Assembly: GCA_014155875.1 (NCBI GenBank)
Contig: JACEFZ010018169.1
Coordinates: forward strand, 40,001 to 104,000
DNA length: 64,000 nt
From: Cepaea nemoralis
Taxonomy: Eukaryota > Mollusca > Gastropoda > Stylommatophora > Helicidae
Direction: 5' to 3'
A program made the position numbers and the translations under genes. A model generated the notes under the pieces. That model was not told the origin of the DNA, made no database searches, and worked only from the letters and a program-made list of their open reading frames with translations. Numbering within the stretch: position 1 is the first letter of the stretch; each line of letters opens with the position of its first letter. This document shows positions 1-48,425 of the stretch, piece after piece.

Positions 1-43
1 ACTTCACTGAGGTAAATGGAGGAAGAAGAAAAAGAACTTCCTT
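1..43 (+). CDS. Possible end of the preceding USP8 exon (uncertain)
   Basis: The exon at 111 needs two leftover bases from the exon before. Two donors here supply them. GTAAAT at 12 ends an exon at 11, reading T-S-L-R into the next exon. GTAAGT at 44 ends one at 43, reading through a basic stretch ending R-T-S-L. Either would make a very short intron (99 or 67 bp). It is equally possible that neither is used and the true exon lies before the window. Confidence 0.25.
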
Positions 44-110
44 GTAAGTGCAGAATACAGGTACGAATGGGTGCCATTGCATATGTTCTTCTTTTTTATC
101 ATCTATTCAG

Positions 111-37323
<37,213 letters not shown>

Positions 37324-37559
37324 ATGCTGCAACAAGATGATCCTGTGAGCTTCTGTATGATCTAGTCTGGATTCCTGCAGTCTGGAAGGGTTCACTGCAA
37401 TATATGCATTGTCTGCAGTGTATCAGACCAGGGGTTCCTAAACTTGGTATCTCTGTGTGGCATTTAGGGGATGAGATCTTGCTTTTGTCCCACAGAATTG
37501 ATTGAATATAAATAGCTTCATAAACAGAAATGAAAAGTCCCAATAATTTTTTTATTTCT

Positions 37560-37985
37560 AACATAGAATATCACAACATAGAATATCTCAGCGTAAAATA
37601 TCATAGTCTAGAATATCAAAACATATAACATCACAAAATAGAATATCACAACATAAAATTATTATAACCTAATTTCACAATATAGAATACCACAGCATGA
37701 GATATAATATTGAATATCATAGAGTAGATTATCACAATGTAGAATACCACAACATAGTATCACACCTTAGAATATCACACTAGAGTATCACAACATAGAA
37801 TACCAAAGCTTAGAATACCACAGAACAAAGGATCACAACTTAGAATTACAACAGAATATGACAACATGGCGTATAAAAGTCTACAAGACCACAAAACAGA
37901 GGCTCACAACAGATTATCGTAACATAAAATATTTTAACTGGATATCACAACATAGAATATTATGGCTTAGAATATCCCAACATAC
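37560..37985 (+). repeat. Degenerate AT-rich tandem repeat in the 3' region
   Basis: Variants of cacaacatagaatat recur about 25 times with an irregular 13-18 bp period. Confidence 0.85.
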
Positions 37986-38384
37986 AATCTTTCCACTGGG
38001 CCACATAGCTCTGTTTGGAAACTACTGAAGCAGACTGAAACCTGGAGGTAAACAACGTCACTGGTTTATCAACATCGTTAAATTGTGTCGTCTGTGTTTA
38101 ACCCTCATCGCTTGTATTGCTATTAACATTGTATTCGCTGGGTGTTAATATATTCTCTTATCAATGGAAATACATTTGTGATTCTTGCCATGTAAAACAT
38201 TTGCTTAATTGAATTCCAGACATCAGCTTGTGTGTTGACGTTATGCGGTGGTTTTGTTTTTCTTTTTTCTTTTCAAAGGTAAATGTAATTTTCATATCCT
38301 TTTGTTGTATCTTTCTTATGTTGATCAGTTCCTTGTGATTATAATGTGATTTTGAAATGTGTGGTAAGATGTAATTGTTGAAAA

Positions 38385-38390
38385 ATTAAA
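38385..38390 (+). terminator. Candidate USP8 polyadenylation signal (ATTAAA)
   Basis: ATTAAA is the commonest variant signal. It lies about 1.06 kb after the stop codon, with a T- and G-rich stretch some 60 bp later. No transcript supports it here. Confidence 0.25.
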
Positions 38391-38399
38391 AACAACTAC

Positions 38400-39264
38400 A
38401 ACAAAATACATGTGGGGGAAATGTTGAAATAACAGCAGATAATTTATTTGTACAGTTTCTAGAAAATTTCACTGATTCAAATGGTCTGATTGTTAATTTA
38501 TACATGTTGTGTTTCATAATTTTTTATGTGCGTGTAATTTTGTAAACATAATTCAAGTGTATACAAAAATGGCAAATTTGTTACTTGTGTTTTATTCAAG
38601 TATTGATTGAATTATAACATGCAGTTCCCTACCTTCTTCATTTCTGTTAAGCCAAGCCTGTAATTAGCAACTGTTTTCACATTTCTCTATCACAAATGAT
38701 CATGCTTCAGTCTTCTATATTCATTGTTTTCACATTAAATTCCATTTTGTCTTTCTATTGTCAGTCAGTTTGCCCGCTTTGTCTATTTGAATTTATCTCA
38801 GCCTTTTCAGTCTTGGTTAGAATTCATGACTAAATATGGAATGGTCATCTCATCTTTCAAACGTTTGGTCAATAAGTGGTATCTGTTTATACAATTACAC
38901 CATCTCTCTGCTTATGCTTGTTCAGTTTCTGTTATCTCGCACTGGGTTAAACATTTGTCTAAGTACTCTCCTTTCCTTAATGTTGCGTGTGATCATAAAC
39001 TGTTGTATCCCAAGTGTTTTAGCCATACAATACTGTTGGCTTTTTCAGAGTATTATGTATGATATATGTTCACCTTTGTTACATGAGATATGTTCTTTAA
39101 TTAGGGGATCTCCGTCGTGAAGTAGTCAAGCCATTTGCCTGGTGTTCTGTAGTTTGTGGATTCGATTTTGGACTTAGAGAGTTATTCTTACCATTAGTGC
39201 TTATTTGTTTTCTGGAGACCCCTGGGGTTATCGCCAGAGTTGCAGCGTTTGTGCTTTGTGCAGT
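38400..39264. other. Intergenic or 3' flank, SINE-like piece at end
   Basis: No gene. At 39103-39180 a tRNA-like stretch (gtgaagtagtcaagcc, then gtggattcgattttgg) suggests a SINE head cut off by the minisatellite. Confidence 0.4.
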
Positions 39265-42200
39265 GCTTCTGTGGGGAGAGAGCAAGACAGATTGGGTGGA
39301 CCTCGACTTCTGTGGGGAGAGAGCAAGATGGATTGGGTGGAACTCAACTTCTGTGGGGAGAGAGCAAGACGGATTGGGTGGAACTCGGCTTCTGTTGGGA
39401 GAGAGCAAGACGGATTGGGTGGAACTTGGCTTCTGTGGGGAGAGAACAAGACAGATTGGGTGGAACTCAGCTTCTGTGGGGAGAGAGCAAGACGGATTGG
39501 GTGGAACTTAACTTCTGTGTGGAGAGAGCAAGACGGATTGGGTGGAACTCAGCTTCTGTTGGGAGAGAGCAAGACGGATTGGGTGAAACTCGGCTTCTGT
39601 TGGGAGAGAGCAAGACGGATTGGGTGGAACTTAACTTCTGTGGGGAGAGAGCAAGACAGATTGGGTGGAACTTAACTTCTGTGGGGAGAGAGCAAGACGG
39701 ATTGGGTGGAACTCAGCTTCTGTTGGGAGAGAGCAAGACGGATTGGGTGGAACTTAACTTCTGTTGGGAGAGAGCAAGACGGATTGGGTGGAACTTAACT
39801 TCTGTGGGGAGAGAGCAAGACGAATTGGGTGGAACTCGGCTTCTGTGGGGAGAGAGCAAGACAGATTGGGTGGAACTCAGCCTCTGTGGGAAGAGAGCAA
39901 GATGGATTGGGTGGAACTCGGCTTCTGTGGGGAGAGAGCAAGATGGATTGGGTGGAACTCGGCTTCTGTGGGGAGAGAGCAAGATGGATTGGGTGGAACT
40001 CGGCTTCTGTGGGGAGAGAGCAAGATGGATTGGGTGGAACTTGGCTTCTGTGGGAAGAGAGCAAGATGGATTGGGTGGAACTCGGCTTCTGTGGGGAGAC
40101 AGCAAGACGGATTGGGTGGAACTCAGCCTCTGTGGGGAGAGAGCAAGACGGATTGGGTGGAACTCAACTTCTGTGGGGAGAGAGCAAGATGGATTGGGTG
40201 GAACTCGGCTTCTTTTGGGAGAGAGCAAGTCAGATTGGGTGGAACTCGGCTTCTGTGGGGAGAGAGCAAGATGGATTGGATGGAACTCGGCTTCTGTTGG
40301 GAGAGAGCAAGTCGGATTGGGTGGAACTTAGCTTCTGTTGGGAGAGAGCAAGATGGATTGGGTGGAACTCAGCTTCTGTTGGGAGAGAGCAAGACGGATT
40401 GGGTGGAACTCGGCTTCTGTTGGGAGAGATCAAGATGGATTGGGTGGAACTTGGCTTCTGTGGGGCGAGAGCAAGATGGATTGGGTGGAATTCGACTTCT
40501 GTGGGGAGAGAGCAAGATGGATTGTGTGAAACTTGGCTTCTGTTGGGAGAGAGCAAGTCGGATTGGGTGGAACTCAGCTTCTGTTGGGAGAGAGCAAGAT
40601 GGATTGGGTGGAACTCAGCTTCTGTTGGGAGAGAGCAAGACGGATTGGGTGGAACTCGGCTTCTGTTGGGAGAGAGCAAGACGGATTGGGTGGAACTTGG
40701 CTTCTGTGGGGAGAGAGCAAGACGGATTGGGTGGAATTCGGCTTCTGTGGGGAGAGAGCAAGTTGGATTGTGTAGAACTTGGCTTCTGTGGGGAGAGAGC
40801 AAGATGGATTGGGTGAAACTTGGCTTCTGTTGGGAGAGAGCAAGTCGGATTGGGTGGAACTTGGCTTCTGTTCTGTTAGGAGAGAGCAAGACGGATTGGG
40901 TGGAACTTGGCTTCTGTGGGGAGAGAGCAAGACGGATTGGGTGGAACTTGGCTTCTGTTGGGAGAGAGCAAGTCGGATTGGGTGGAACTTGGCTTCTGTG
41001 GGGAGAGAGCAAGACGGATTGGGTGGAACTTAACTTCTGTGGGGAGAGAGCAAGACAGATTGGGTGGAACATGGCTTCTGTGGGGAGAGGGCAAGACGGA
41101 TTGGGTGGAACTTAACTTCTGTGGGGAGAGAGCAAGACGGATTGGGTGGAACTTAACTTCTGTGTGGAGAGAGCAAGACGGATTGGGTGGAACTTGGCTT
41201 CTGTTGGGAGAGAGCAAGACGGATTGGGTGGAACTTAACTTCTGTGGGGAGAGAGCAAGATGGATTGGGTGGAACTTAACTTCTGTGGGGAGAGAGCAAG
41301 ATGGATTGTGTGGAACTTAACTTCTGTGGGGAGAGAGCAAGACGGATTGGGTGGAACTTAACTTCTGTGTGGAGAGAGCAAGACGGATTGGGTGGAACTT
41401 GGCTTCTGTGGGGAGAGAGCAAGACAGATTGGGTGGAACTCAGCTTCTGTGGGGAGAGAAGCAAGACAGATTGGGTGGAACTTAACTTCTGTGTGGAGAG
41501 AGCAAGTCGGATTGGGTGGAACTCAGCTTCTGTGGGAAGAGAGCAAGACAGATTGGGTGGAACTTGGCTTCTGTGGGGAGAGAGCAAGACAGATTGGGTG
41601 GAACTCGACTTCTGTGGGAAGAGAGCAAGACGGATTGGGTGGAACTTAACTTCTGTGGGGAGAGAGCAAGACGGATTGGGTGGAACTTAACTTCTGTGTG
41701 GAGAGAGCAAGACGGATTGGGTGGAACTTGGCTTCTGTGGGGAGAGAGCAAGACAGATTGGGTGGAACTCAGCTTCTGTTGGGAGAGAGCAAGACAGATT
41801 GGGTGGAACTTAGCTTCTGTGGGGAGAGAGCAAGTTGGATTGGGTGGAACTCGACTTCTGTGGGAAGAGAGCAAGACGGATTGGGTGGAACTTAACTTCT
41901 GTGGGGAGAGAGCAAGACGGATTGGGTGGAACTTAACTTCTGTGTGGAGAGAGCAAGACGGATTGGGTGGAACTTGGCTTCTGTGGGGAGAGAGCAAGAC
42001 AGATTGGGTGGAACTCAGCTTCTGTTGGGAGAGAGCAAGACAGATTGGGTGGAACTTAGCTTCTGTGGGGAGAGAGCAAGATGGATTGGGTGGAACTTAG
42101 CTTCTGTGGGGAGAGAGCAAGACGGATTGGGTGGAACTTAACTTCTGTGGGGAGAGAGCAAGGTGGATTGGGTGGATCTCAGCTTCTGTGTGGAGAGAGC

Positions 42201-42510
42201 AAGACGGATTGGGTGGAACTTAACTTCTGTGGGGAGAGAGCAAGACGGATTGGGTGGAACCTGGCTTCTGTGGGGAGAGAGCAAGACGGATTGGGTGGAA
42301 CTTAGCTTCTGTGGGGAGAGAGCAAGACGGATTGGGTGGAACTTAGCTTCTGTGGGGAGAGAGCAAGATGGATTGGGTGGAACTTAACTTCTGTGGGGAG
42401 AGAGCAAGACGGATTGGGTGGAACTTAGCTTCTGTGGGGAGAGAGCACAACGGATTGGGTGGAACTCGGCTTCTGTGGGGAGAGAGCAAGACGGATTGGG
42501 TGGAACTCGG
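39265..42510 (+). repeat. 41-bp minisatellite, about 79 copies
   Basis: The unit is gattgggtggaactcggctt followed by ctgtggggagagagcaagacg, at an exact 41-bp step (for example 39290 and 39331). Because 41 is not a multiple of 3 and the consensus has no stop, all + frames are long and open, with a 41-residue period. They end only where ctcggc becomes cttaac or cttagc (TAA or TAG). The minus strand is also open. Higher-order 246-bp (six-unit) duplications are visible at 40.3-40.8 and 41.65-42.14 kb. I do not regard it as a gene. Confidence 0.97.
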
Positions 42511-42513
42511 TGC

Positions 42514-42519
42514 AATAAA
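42514..42519 (+). terminator. AATAAA immediately after the minisatellite
   Basis: Perfect polyadenylation hexamer 4 bp after the last unit, with T-rich sequence downstream. It could end a transcript crossing the array; no evidence of use. Confidence 0.2.
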
Positions 42520-43009
42520 GTCAATCCTCTTGTCTTTAATCTGTTTTTTGCATTTTAAACAACATTTAGGAAGTAATTGGCTTTGTTTCCAGCAGATAGT
42601 CTAACCAGTTATTCTTTCGACATTTTACTGTTGTTGAATATAGTTCAAGATATCTCAAAATTTGAAAAAGCTTATGAAATGATGTTACTGCAAATGGTCA
42701 TTGTACTGTTATATAAAGAATTTTGACCTAATCAGTTATAATTAAAAATATTAGCTATGTCTGAATATGTTAAATTTCATAATGTAATAAAATGAACAGT
42801 TTCATACTTTCTGTTTATGTAATCATTGATATTTATAGGTCCATACATTTTTACAGTTAGATGGATGTCTCTTGACATTGATATTAATTCACTTGAACAA
42901 TTGTTAACACACTTAGCCAACTATTTTAATTTAAGGAAGAAAGTTTGAAGATCTTTTGTTAAATCATATGAAATGTTGCTTTAGAAACCATAGTTAATGC
43001 TGTAAGCGT
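42520..43009. other. AT-rich spacer, nothing recognised
   Basis: No frames or repeats supported. Confidence 0.45.
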
Positions 43010-44456
43010 AGTATATGAAGAGATTGAAGGCCAAGACCAAAATTAGGAGGGTACTGATCAGAGAGTTGCTTTTTGCAGATGATGCTGCAATTATGACCCA
43101 CTCTGAGGAAGAATTACATCTACTATTTGCATTCCCCAATGCTTGTTCTGAATTTGGTTTAACAATTAGCAAGAAGAAGACACAGATTATGTCACAAGGT
43201 GCACATGGGGTACCATCAATCTTTATTGATGACGCCGAACTAGAGATAGTAGACCATTTTACATATCTAGGATAAGAGGTAAACAGCAAATTATCCCTAG
43301 ATCAGGAAATCAACATCAGGATTGGTAAGGCAGCAACAATAATGAACAGGTTAAGAAAAAGAGTCTGGGAGAACAGGAAGCTTACTGCCAAAACAAAAGT
43401 CCTTGTCTATCAAGCCTGTGTCCCTAGTACTCTTCTTTATGGCAGTGAAGCCTGGACAACTTACTCACATCAAGAGAAACGTTTAAACAGCTTTCATACG
43501 CAGTGTCTGCGAAGAATACTTGGTATTAAGTGGCAAGGCAAAATCACAAATACTGAAGTATTGTAAAGATGACGGTTTATTCCATGCTCAGTCTTCGTAG
43601 ACTTAGATGGATAGGACATGTTAGGAGGATGGATGATGGTAGAATACCAAAGGACATCTTTTTTGGTGAATTACAGGTGGGTAAGAGATCTCAGGGTCGG
43701 CCTCTACTACAATACAAAGATGTGTGTAAGCGGGACATGATTGATACAGGCATTGATAATGCAAATTGGGAGCAAGTCGCCGCTGAGCGTGTTGCATGGA
43801 GGGCATATATCAGAAATGGAATAAAGCCAAAGGAGAAAATAATTACAGATAAGTCACCGAGCATCACACACCAAATGTGTAAGATGTAAGATGGTGCATG
43901 ATGGTGAAAATGACCATGTGTTCACATGCATTCACTGTGGACGAACATTTACAGCGTGAATTGGCCTTAATAGTCACATTCGCCACCGCCATGGGTTGTA
44001 TGAGGGTAAGTTAATAAGTAAGTCACAAATGGCTGTAGAAAAATAACTAACTATAACAACTTGAAACCAGTTTATTTTTATACATACATTATCGCTTTAT
44101 TTCTCAACATAATTTCCTCCAACATTGATGCACTTATCCCATCATTTTATCAGTCCTCCCAAACCGGCTGCATAGAACTGCGTGCTCTGTTTTCTAAACC
44201 ACGTTTTCACTTCACATTCAACCATAGTTGCCATTCTAGATATTTTATATCCAGATCTAGAGGTTCTTGCCGGCGTCTGGATACCGTTTTCGGACGTTTG
44301 GATGCTGGATGCAATTCTAGATATTTTTCATTTGGAGTCGGATATTTTGAATACTTTCTAGATTTTACTTTTCTTTCGGTGCCATTTACCCATTTTATGT
44401 TTGGTCTGGACGCGCGTAAATTTTGGTAACTGCCATTATTTAAACTTTGAGCTGAC

Positions 44457-44801
44457 TTGGGTCAACGCTCAACAATCTGGCAATGTGCCATGTCTGCCAT
44501 GATACTACCCCATTCAAATGCTGATGCGGAAAGAGTTTTCAGTACTGTGAATTATACAAAATGTAAACTAAGAAACATGATGAAACTTGATCTCTTAAAT
44601 GCTATATTGACAATAAGATTTGGCCTGATGAGAGCAGGAAAATGCTGTTCAACTTATCAGCTCCCTGATCATATAATAAAAGAAATTGGAACAGCTAAAG
44701 TACACCAGAGTCATTTTGAATGTGAAGCTTCAACTTCATCATCCAAGCTAAGTGCATCTTGTGAGACAGGCATCAGTGAAGATGAGGACATGATTCTATA
44801 G
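44457..44801 (+). pseudogene. hAT transposase C-terminal dimerisation region
   Basis: 114 open codons. MILPHSNADAERVFSTVNYT and KCKLRN with LNAILTIRFGLM match the hAT family C-terminal dimerisation domain. The DDE catalytic part is missing, so it cannot act alone. The tail is Ser- and acid-rich (STSSSKLSASCETGISEDED). Confidence 0.9.
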
Positions 44802-44839
44802 GTAAGTCACTATCAATTTTCTTTTTAATGTTGCATATC

Positions 44840-45065
44840 CCTTACAGGATGGTGCAGTCAACATCAGAATTGTTCAGCTGCTGTTGATGTACAAGGCAAG
44901 ATTACGCTCATAGTTTGCCATTGCTTTCTGAGCGACCGGCTCACATACCCCTGTAAGTTACCTGAGCGGCTCGATCCGCTGTCGGTTCGGGCGCAGCTGC
45001 GTTACTCACGAGAATATACGGGATTACGGCGACAGCCGCAAACTTTTCGCCAGGGAGAGCAGGCA
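44840..45065 (-). mobile_element. SINE-I, antisense, inside the hAT element
   Basis: In reverse complement it has cgtaatcccgtatattctcg, agaaagcaatggcaaactat, and atcctgtaagggatatgcaa, the SINE-I core. Confidence 0.9.
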
Positions 45066-45780
45066 GTCACATCAATACATATGTAATTTCTTACTTTCTC
45101 AATCTGGATATTTTTCCTAGATACTTTCCAACGAAATCTAGATATTTATGGATGTTGTTTGGGCCATTTCTAGATACTTTTGGTAAAAAAAAGTAGTAAC
45201 CCTGCATTCAACTTCAGCGTCATTCGCGAAATGTCTCAGCCAAGGTGGGTTTTCAGTGTTTATGCTGACAAATGTTATCCCGTAAAGCAGTGCACAGGTG
45301 GGTAGAAAAAGTTACGCGGGTGAGTCAATAAGTAAGTCACAAAGTTCTGTGGGATGGCAAGTAAATGAAAACAAAGCATGCAGTTCTATGCAGCTGGTTA
45401 GGGAGGACTGATAAAACGATGTGATAAGTGCATCAATGTTGGTGGATATTATGTTGAGAAATTAAGGGACAATGTATGTATACAAATAAACTGGTTTCAA
45501 GTTGTTATCATATTTAGTTATTTTTTACAGCCATTTGTGACTTACTTGTTAACTTACCCTTGTAGTTATTAAGCTTATTTTAAGCACTATGTAACAAACT
45601 ATCATCTGTCAAGACGGCAAGGTGCCAATGAATGAATGAATGAATATATGAAGACAATAATTATTGCTTATAAGAGCACTAACTGTAACTTTTATGGGCA
45701 ATAATTGCAGTGTATATACATAAAAAAAACTGTTGTAGATGAGGACACTGACTGACTTTTAAGAACAATTACTGACATTT

Positions 45781-46369
45781 AAGTAACCATGGCTTATAAG
45801 GACATTAACACTGGCTTATAAGGATATTAACACTGGCTTGTAAGGACACTACATCTTATGACATTAACCATAGCTTATATGGACATTAACTGTGGTTTAT
45901 AAGGACGTTAACCATGGCTTGTAGGGACATTAACCATGTCTTGTAATGACATTAACCATGGCTTGTAAGGACATTAACCATGTCTTGTAAGGACATTAAC
46001 CATGGCTTGTAGGGACATTAACCATGTCTTGTAAGGACATTAACCATGGCTTGTAAGGACATTAACCATGTCTTGTAAGGACATTAACCATGGCTTGTAA
46101 GGACATTAACCATGTCTTGTAAGGACATTAACCATGGCTTGTAAGGACATTAACCATGGCTTGTAGGGACATTAACCATGGCTTGTAGGGACATTAACCA
46201 TGTCTTGTAAGGACATTAACCATGGCTTGTAAGGACATTAACCATGTCTTGTAAGGACATTAACCATGGCTTGTAAGGACATTAACCATGGCTAATAAGG
46301 ACATTAACCATGGCTTATAAGGGCATTGTGTCTTATAAGGACATTAACCATGGCTTATAAGGGCACTAC
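45781..46369 (+). repeat. 22-bp minisatellite, about 27 copies
   Basis: Unit ccatggcttgtaaggacatt plus aa. In the centre, ccatgGcttgt and ccatgTcttgt units alternate, giving a 44-bp higher-order unit. Confidence 0.96.
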
Positions 46370-46434
46370 CTAAGGTCTGTGAAGACAGTATTAGAGATGT
46401 TGTGTGGATGTCCAGGAAATGTACAATCAGGTGT

Positions 46435-46650
46435 ATTTCATCATCATGTGCTTTGCCAAATGGCATAGGCATTTATGTCCCTCTACAGATCTTCGTCCTT
46501 AGTGTTCTAGATCAATTCTATTGATGATAATCCACCATCTTGGACCATCCAACGAGATTTATAAATTTTTTGGCTTTGGTTTTGCCATCATTAGCTTGAT
46601 GATGGTCTGGTACCACCTGTGACTCATAATACTCCATAATGGACAAGGAT
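46435..46650 (-). mobile_element. LINE-G 3' fragment, antisense
   Basis: The reverse complement matches 26880-26990: tggattatcatcaatagaat, and gcctatgccatttggcaaag. Confidence 0.6.
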
Positions 46651-47443
46651 GTCCAAAAACAACCTTTAACATCGTTCTCTTACTCTAATCTGCTTTGATC
46701 CATAAACACTTGGGAAGATAGTTTGGTGGTTTCCCCTTGCTGTTTACATCCACCCAGCAGTATGTTACCTCTGCTTTTGAGACTGTTGGGACAACTGAGT
46801 GCCCTGTTCTGTTCAGTGACAGAGTGATCTATTTATTCTGGTGGATACTCGAACTCCAGTGCCTCCCAACCTCTGACATTAGGAGGTGCAACTGGAAGTT
46901 TCATTTAGTCAAGTATGAGACCATAATAGCCTTTTTCATACTTTCCATTTCAAAATTACAGGAGTCATTGAACTTTGATTTATTTACAAACAGAATGGCA
47001 TAGTTTAAAAAATTGTAATTTCACATTTTAATGGCGGCTGTATTTTAGAATGCCTTATTTTACTTTCAACTGAAGCTGAAAACACAGGTAAAATATACAG
47101 CAAGTATAGTTTGGGAACCTCTGATGTCATGGGTCACTTGTATATAATTATTGCTTACTTGATAAAATATGCGAAGTCTGTTCAGAATCTAGTAGAAATA
47201 TATACAGGTGAACAAAGGTTTATGGTGAGTTTTATGGTAGTTCTGTCCTCACACTTTCTGGTTAATGAAGTCACTTAATAATTACACATGCAGTTGCAGT
47301 TCATGAAATTGGTGAATTGTTATACATGTACTGGCTAATGGGGTCATTTAATTATCACGTCGGCACTTGCACATCTCTAGTGAATAAGTAATTGAAGCAA
47401 CACTTAAGCTCTAAGACATATATTGTTACTAAATATTTCTTCT

Positions 47444-47445
<2 letters not shown>
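46651..47445. other. Spacer, nothing recognised
   Basis: Short open frames only; no domain or repeat supported. Confidence 0.4.
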
Positions 47446-47528
<83 letters not shown>

Positions 47529-47579
47529 CCTCCCCCTCTCTCTCTCTCCCTCCCTCTCTCTCTCTCTCCCTCCCTCCCT

Positions 47580-47648
<69 letters not shown>
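47446..47648 (+). repeat. (CT)n with CCCT interruptions, ~200 bp
   Basis: Pure pyrimidine tract with blocks of ctccctccctccct near 47520-47585. The Ser/Leu and Arg/Glu frames here are artefacts. Confidence 0.98.
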
Positions 47649-47651
<3 letters not shown>

Positions 47652-48320
47652 CATATTCACTTATAAAGTTGGCAGTGAGGTTAAGGTTGAATCTGGTTGT
47701 GCTCCTGCAATGCACCTGCCACAGAGCCAACAATATTTGTTCCACTTTTTGCCCTCTCCATATGAACAATCTGTACGTCAAACTTTCTTGTGCTAAACAA
47801 ATAGTATTTGAGTATACATAGACCTGTGTCAGTTGATATCTTCTTGATAAAGATTATGTTTCTAGGTAATTCTAGAATTAAGTTTCTTTGAATTTAGCTC
47901 TGATTATTGATTTTTATCTCTATTTATTACTCTTGTTAATAAAGTTATTTGACACAAGGTAGATATTACTGATATGTTATTCTCATGTTTCATTCTATCA
48001 TTAAAAAAATATGAGACTAACCACATCCTCAAGATACTTTAGTGCCCTGTATATGTATACCTTACTTGGACATTCAATTTGTTTGTGTGTGGTGAAGTGG
48101 CTTAGAGGTTCTGACTCCCACATACCTGATTAATTTTCTGGCATGGATGGTGTAGTTTTACAAAATAAGAAACCAAAGAATTGAATACTTCCGCTGATCA
48201 CGGGGTATAGTGTATCAGATCTCTAGTGTTGTCAGATAAGGGCAAAATGAGGACCTATGTGTATGCACAGCATCATGAAAATGGAACTGATATATTTTAT
48301 GTTCTCTGTGTTAGTTAAGT
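47649..48320. other. Spacer, nothing recognised
   Basis: No gene or element ends supported. Confidence 0.4.
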
Positions 48321-48324
48321 TAAC

Positions 48325-48425
48325 TGCATATCCTTTACAGGACATAGCACTCAACCTCAGTATTTTTTGGCTGTTCGTGATTCCTGGACAAGTTTACATC
48401 CAGTAGTTTGCCATTGTTTTCTGTG
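48325..48425 (-). mobile_element. SINE-I 3' fragment, antisense
   Basis: gcatatcctttacaggacat and tagtttgccattgttttctg are the SINE-I 3' core in reverse. The 61-bp array begins right at its broken edge. Confidence 0.8.

Larger units (their letters stand above)
37324..38400 (+). other. Probable USP8 3' untranslated region
   Basis: No coding potential. A degenerate AT-rich tandem repeat occupies 37560-37985. The first AATAAA-like signal I see after the stop is ATTAAA at 38385-38390. A perfect AATAAA appears only at 42514, past the 41-bp minisatellite. The true mRNA end is not determined. Confidence 0.35.
44223..45204 (+). mobile_element. hAT transposon with 8-bp target duplication
   Basis: Flanked by cattcaac at 44215-44222 and 45205-45212. 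Ends catagttgcc and, in reverse, cagggttactac, close to the CAGGGTTGCC hAT type. It carries a transposase C-terminus and a SINE-I insertion. Internally deleted. Confidence 0.9.
44001..45562. mobile_element. Composite mariner element, copy 2, with hAT insert
   Basis: Bounded by TA (43999-44000, 45563-45564). Left end tgagggtaagttaataagta and right end in reverse caagggtaagttaacaagta. Without the hAT insert and its duplication it is about 572 bp, matching copy 3 (577 bp), but in the opposite orientation. An internal third terminus lies at about 45315-45345. Confidence 0.9.
43010..45650 (+). mobile_element. LINE-C 3' part, split by a mariner composite
   Basis: Broken frames read ELLFADDAAIMTHSEEEL, SKLSLDQEINIRIGKAATIM, CLRRILGIKWQGKITNTEVL, LRRLRWIGHVRRMDDGRIPK and end with a C2H2-like finger (FTCIHCGRTFTA, then HIRHRHG). 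After gggttgTA at 44000 the mariner composite intervenes. The LINE resumes at 45563 (TAgttattaagc, then caaggtgccaatgaatgaat) with an (AATG)n tail. The fragment at 54930-55260 has the same junction unbroken (gggttgtagttgtaat). Confidence 0.9.

Noticed and set aside
39265..42510. CRISPR-like array
   Set aside because: Units are contiguous with no unique spacers, in a eukaryotic sequence with introns. The 22-, 49-, 61- and 100-bp arrays fail for the same reason.
42514..42519. USP8 3' end at AATAAA after the minisatellite
   Set aside because: It would require a 5-kb 3' UTR crossing the 41-bp array; possible but unsupported. A nearer ATTAAA exists at 38385.
39240..42604. Long open frames of 70-430 codons on both strands
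   Set aside because: They are produced by a stop-free 41-bp tandem unit read in every frame; there is no splice, start or domain evidence.
43900..43990. C2H2 zinc-finger gene
   Set aside because: The single finger-like stretch is the C-terminal end of the LINE-C protein; it recurs at 55110 with LINE-C sequence around it.
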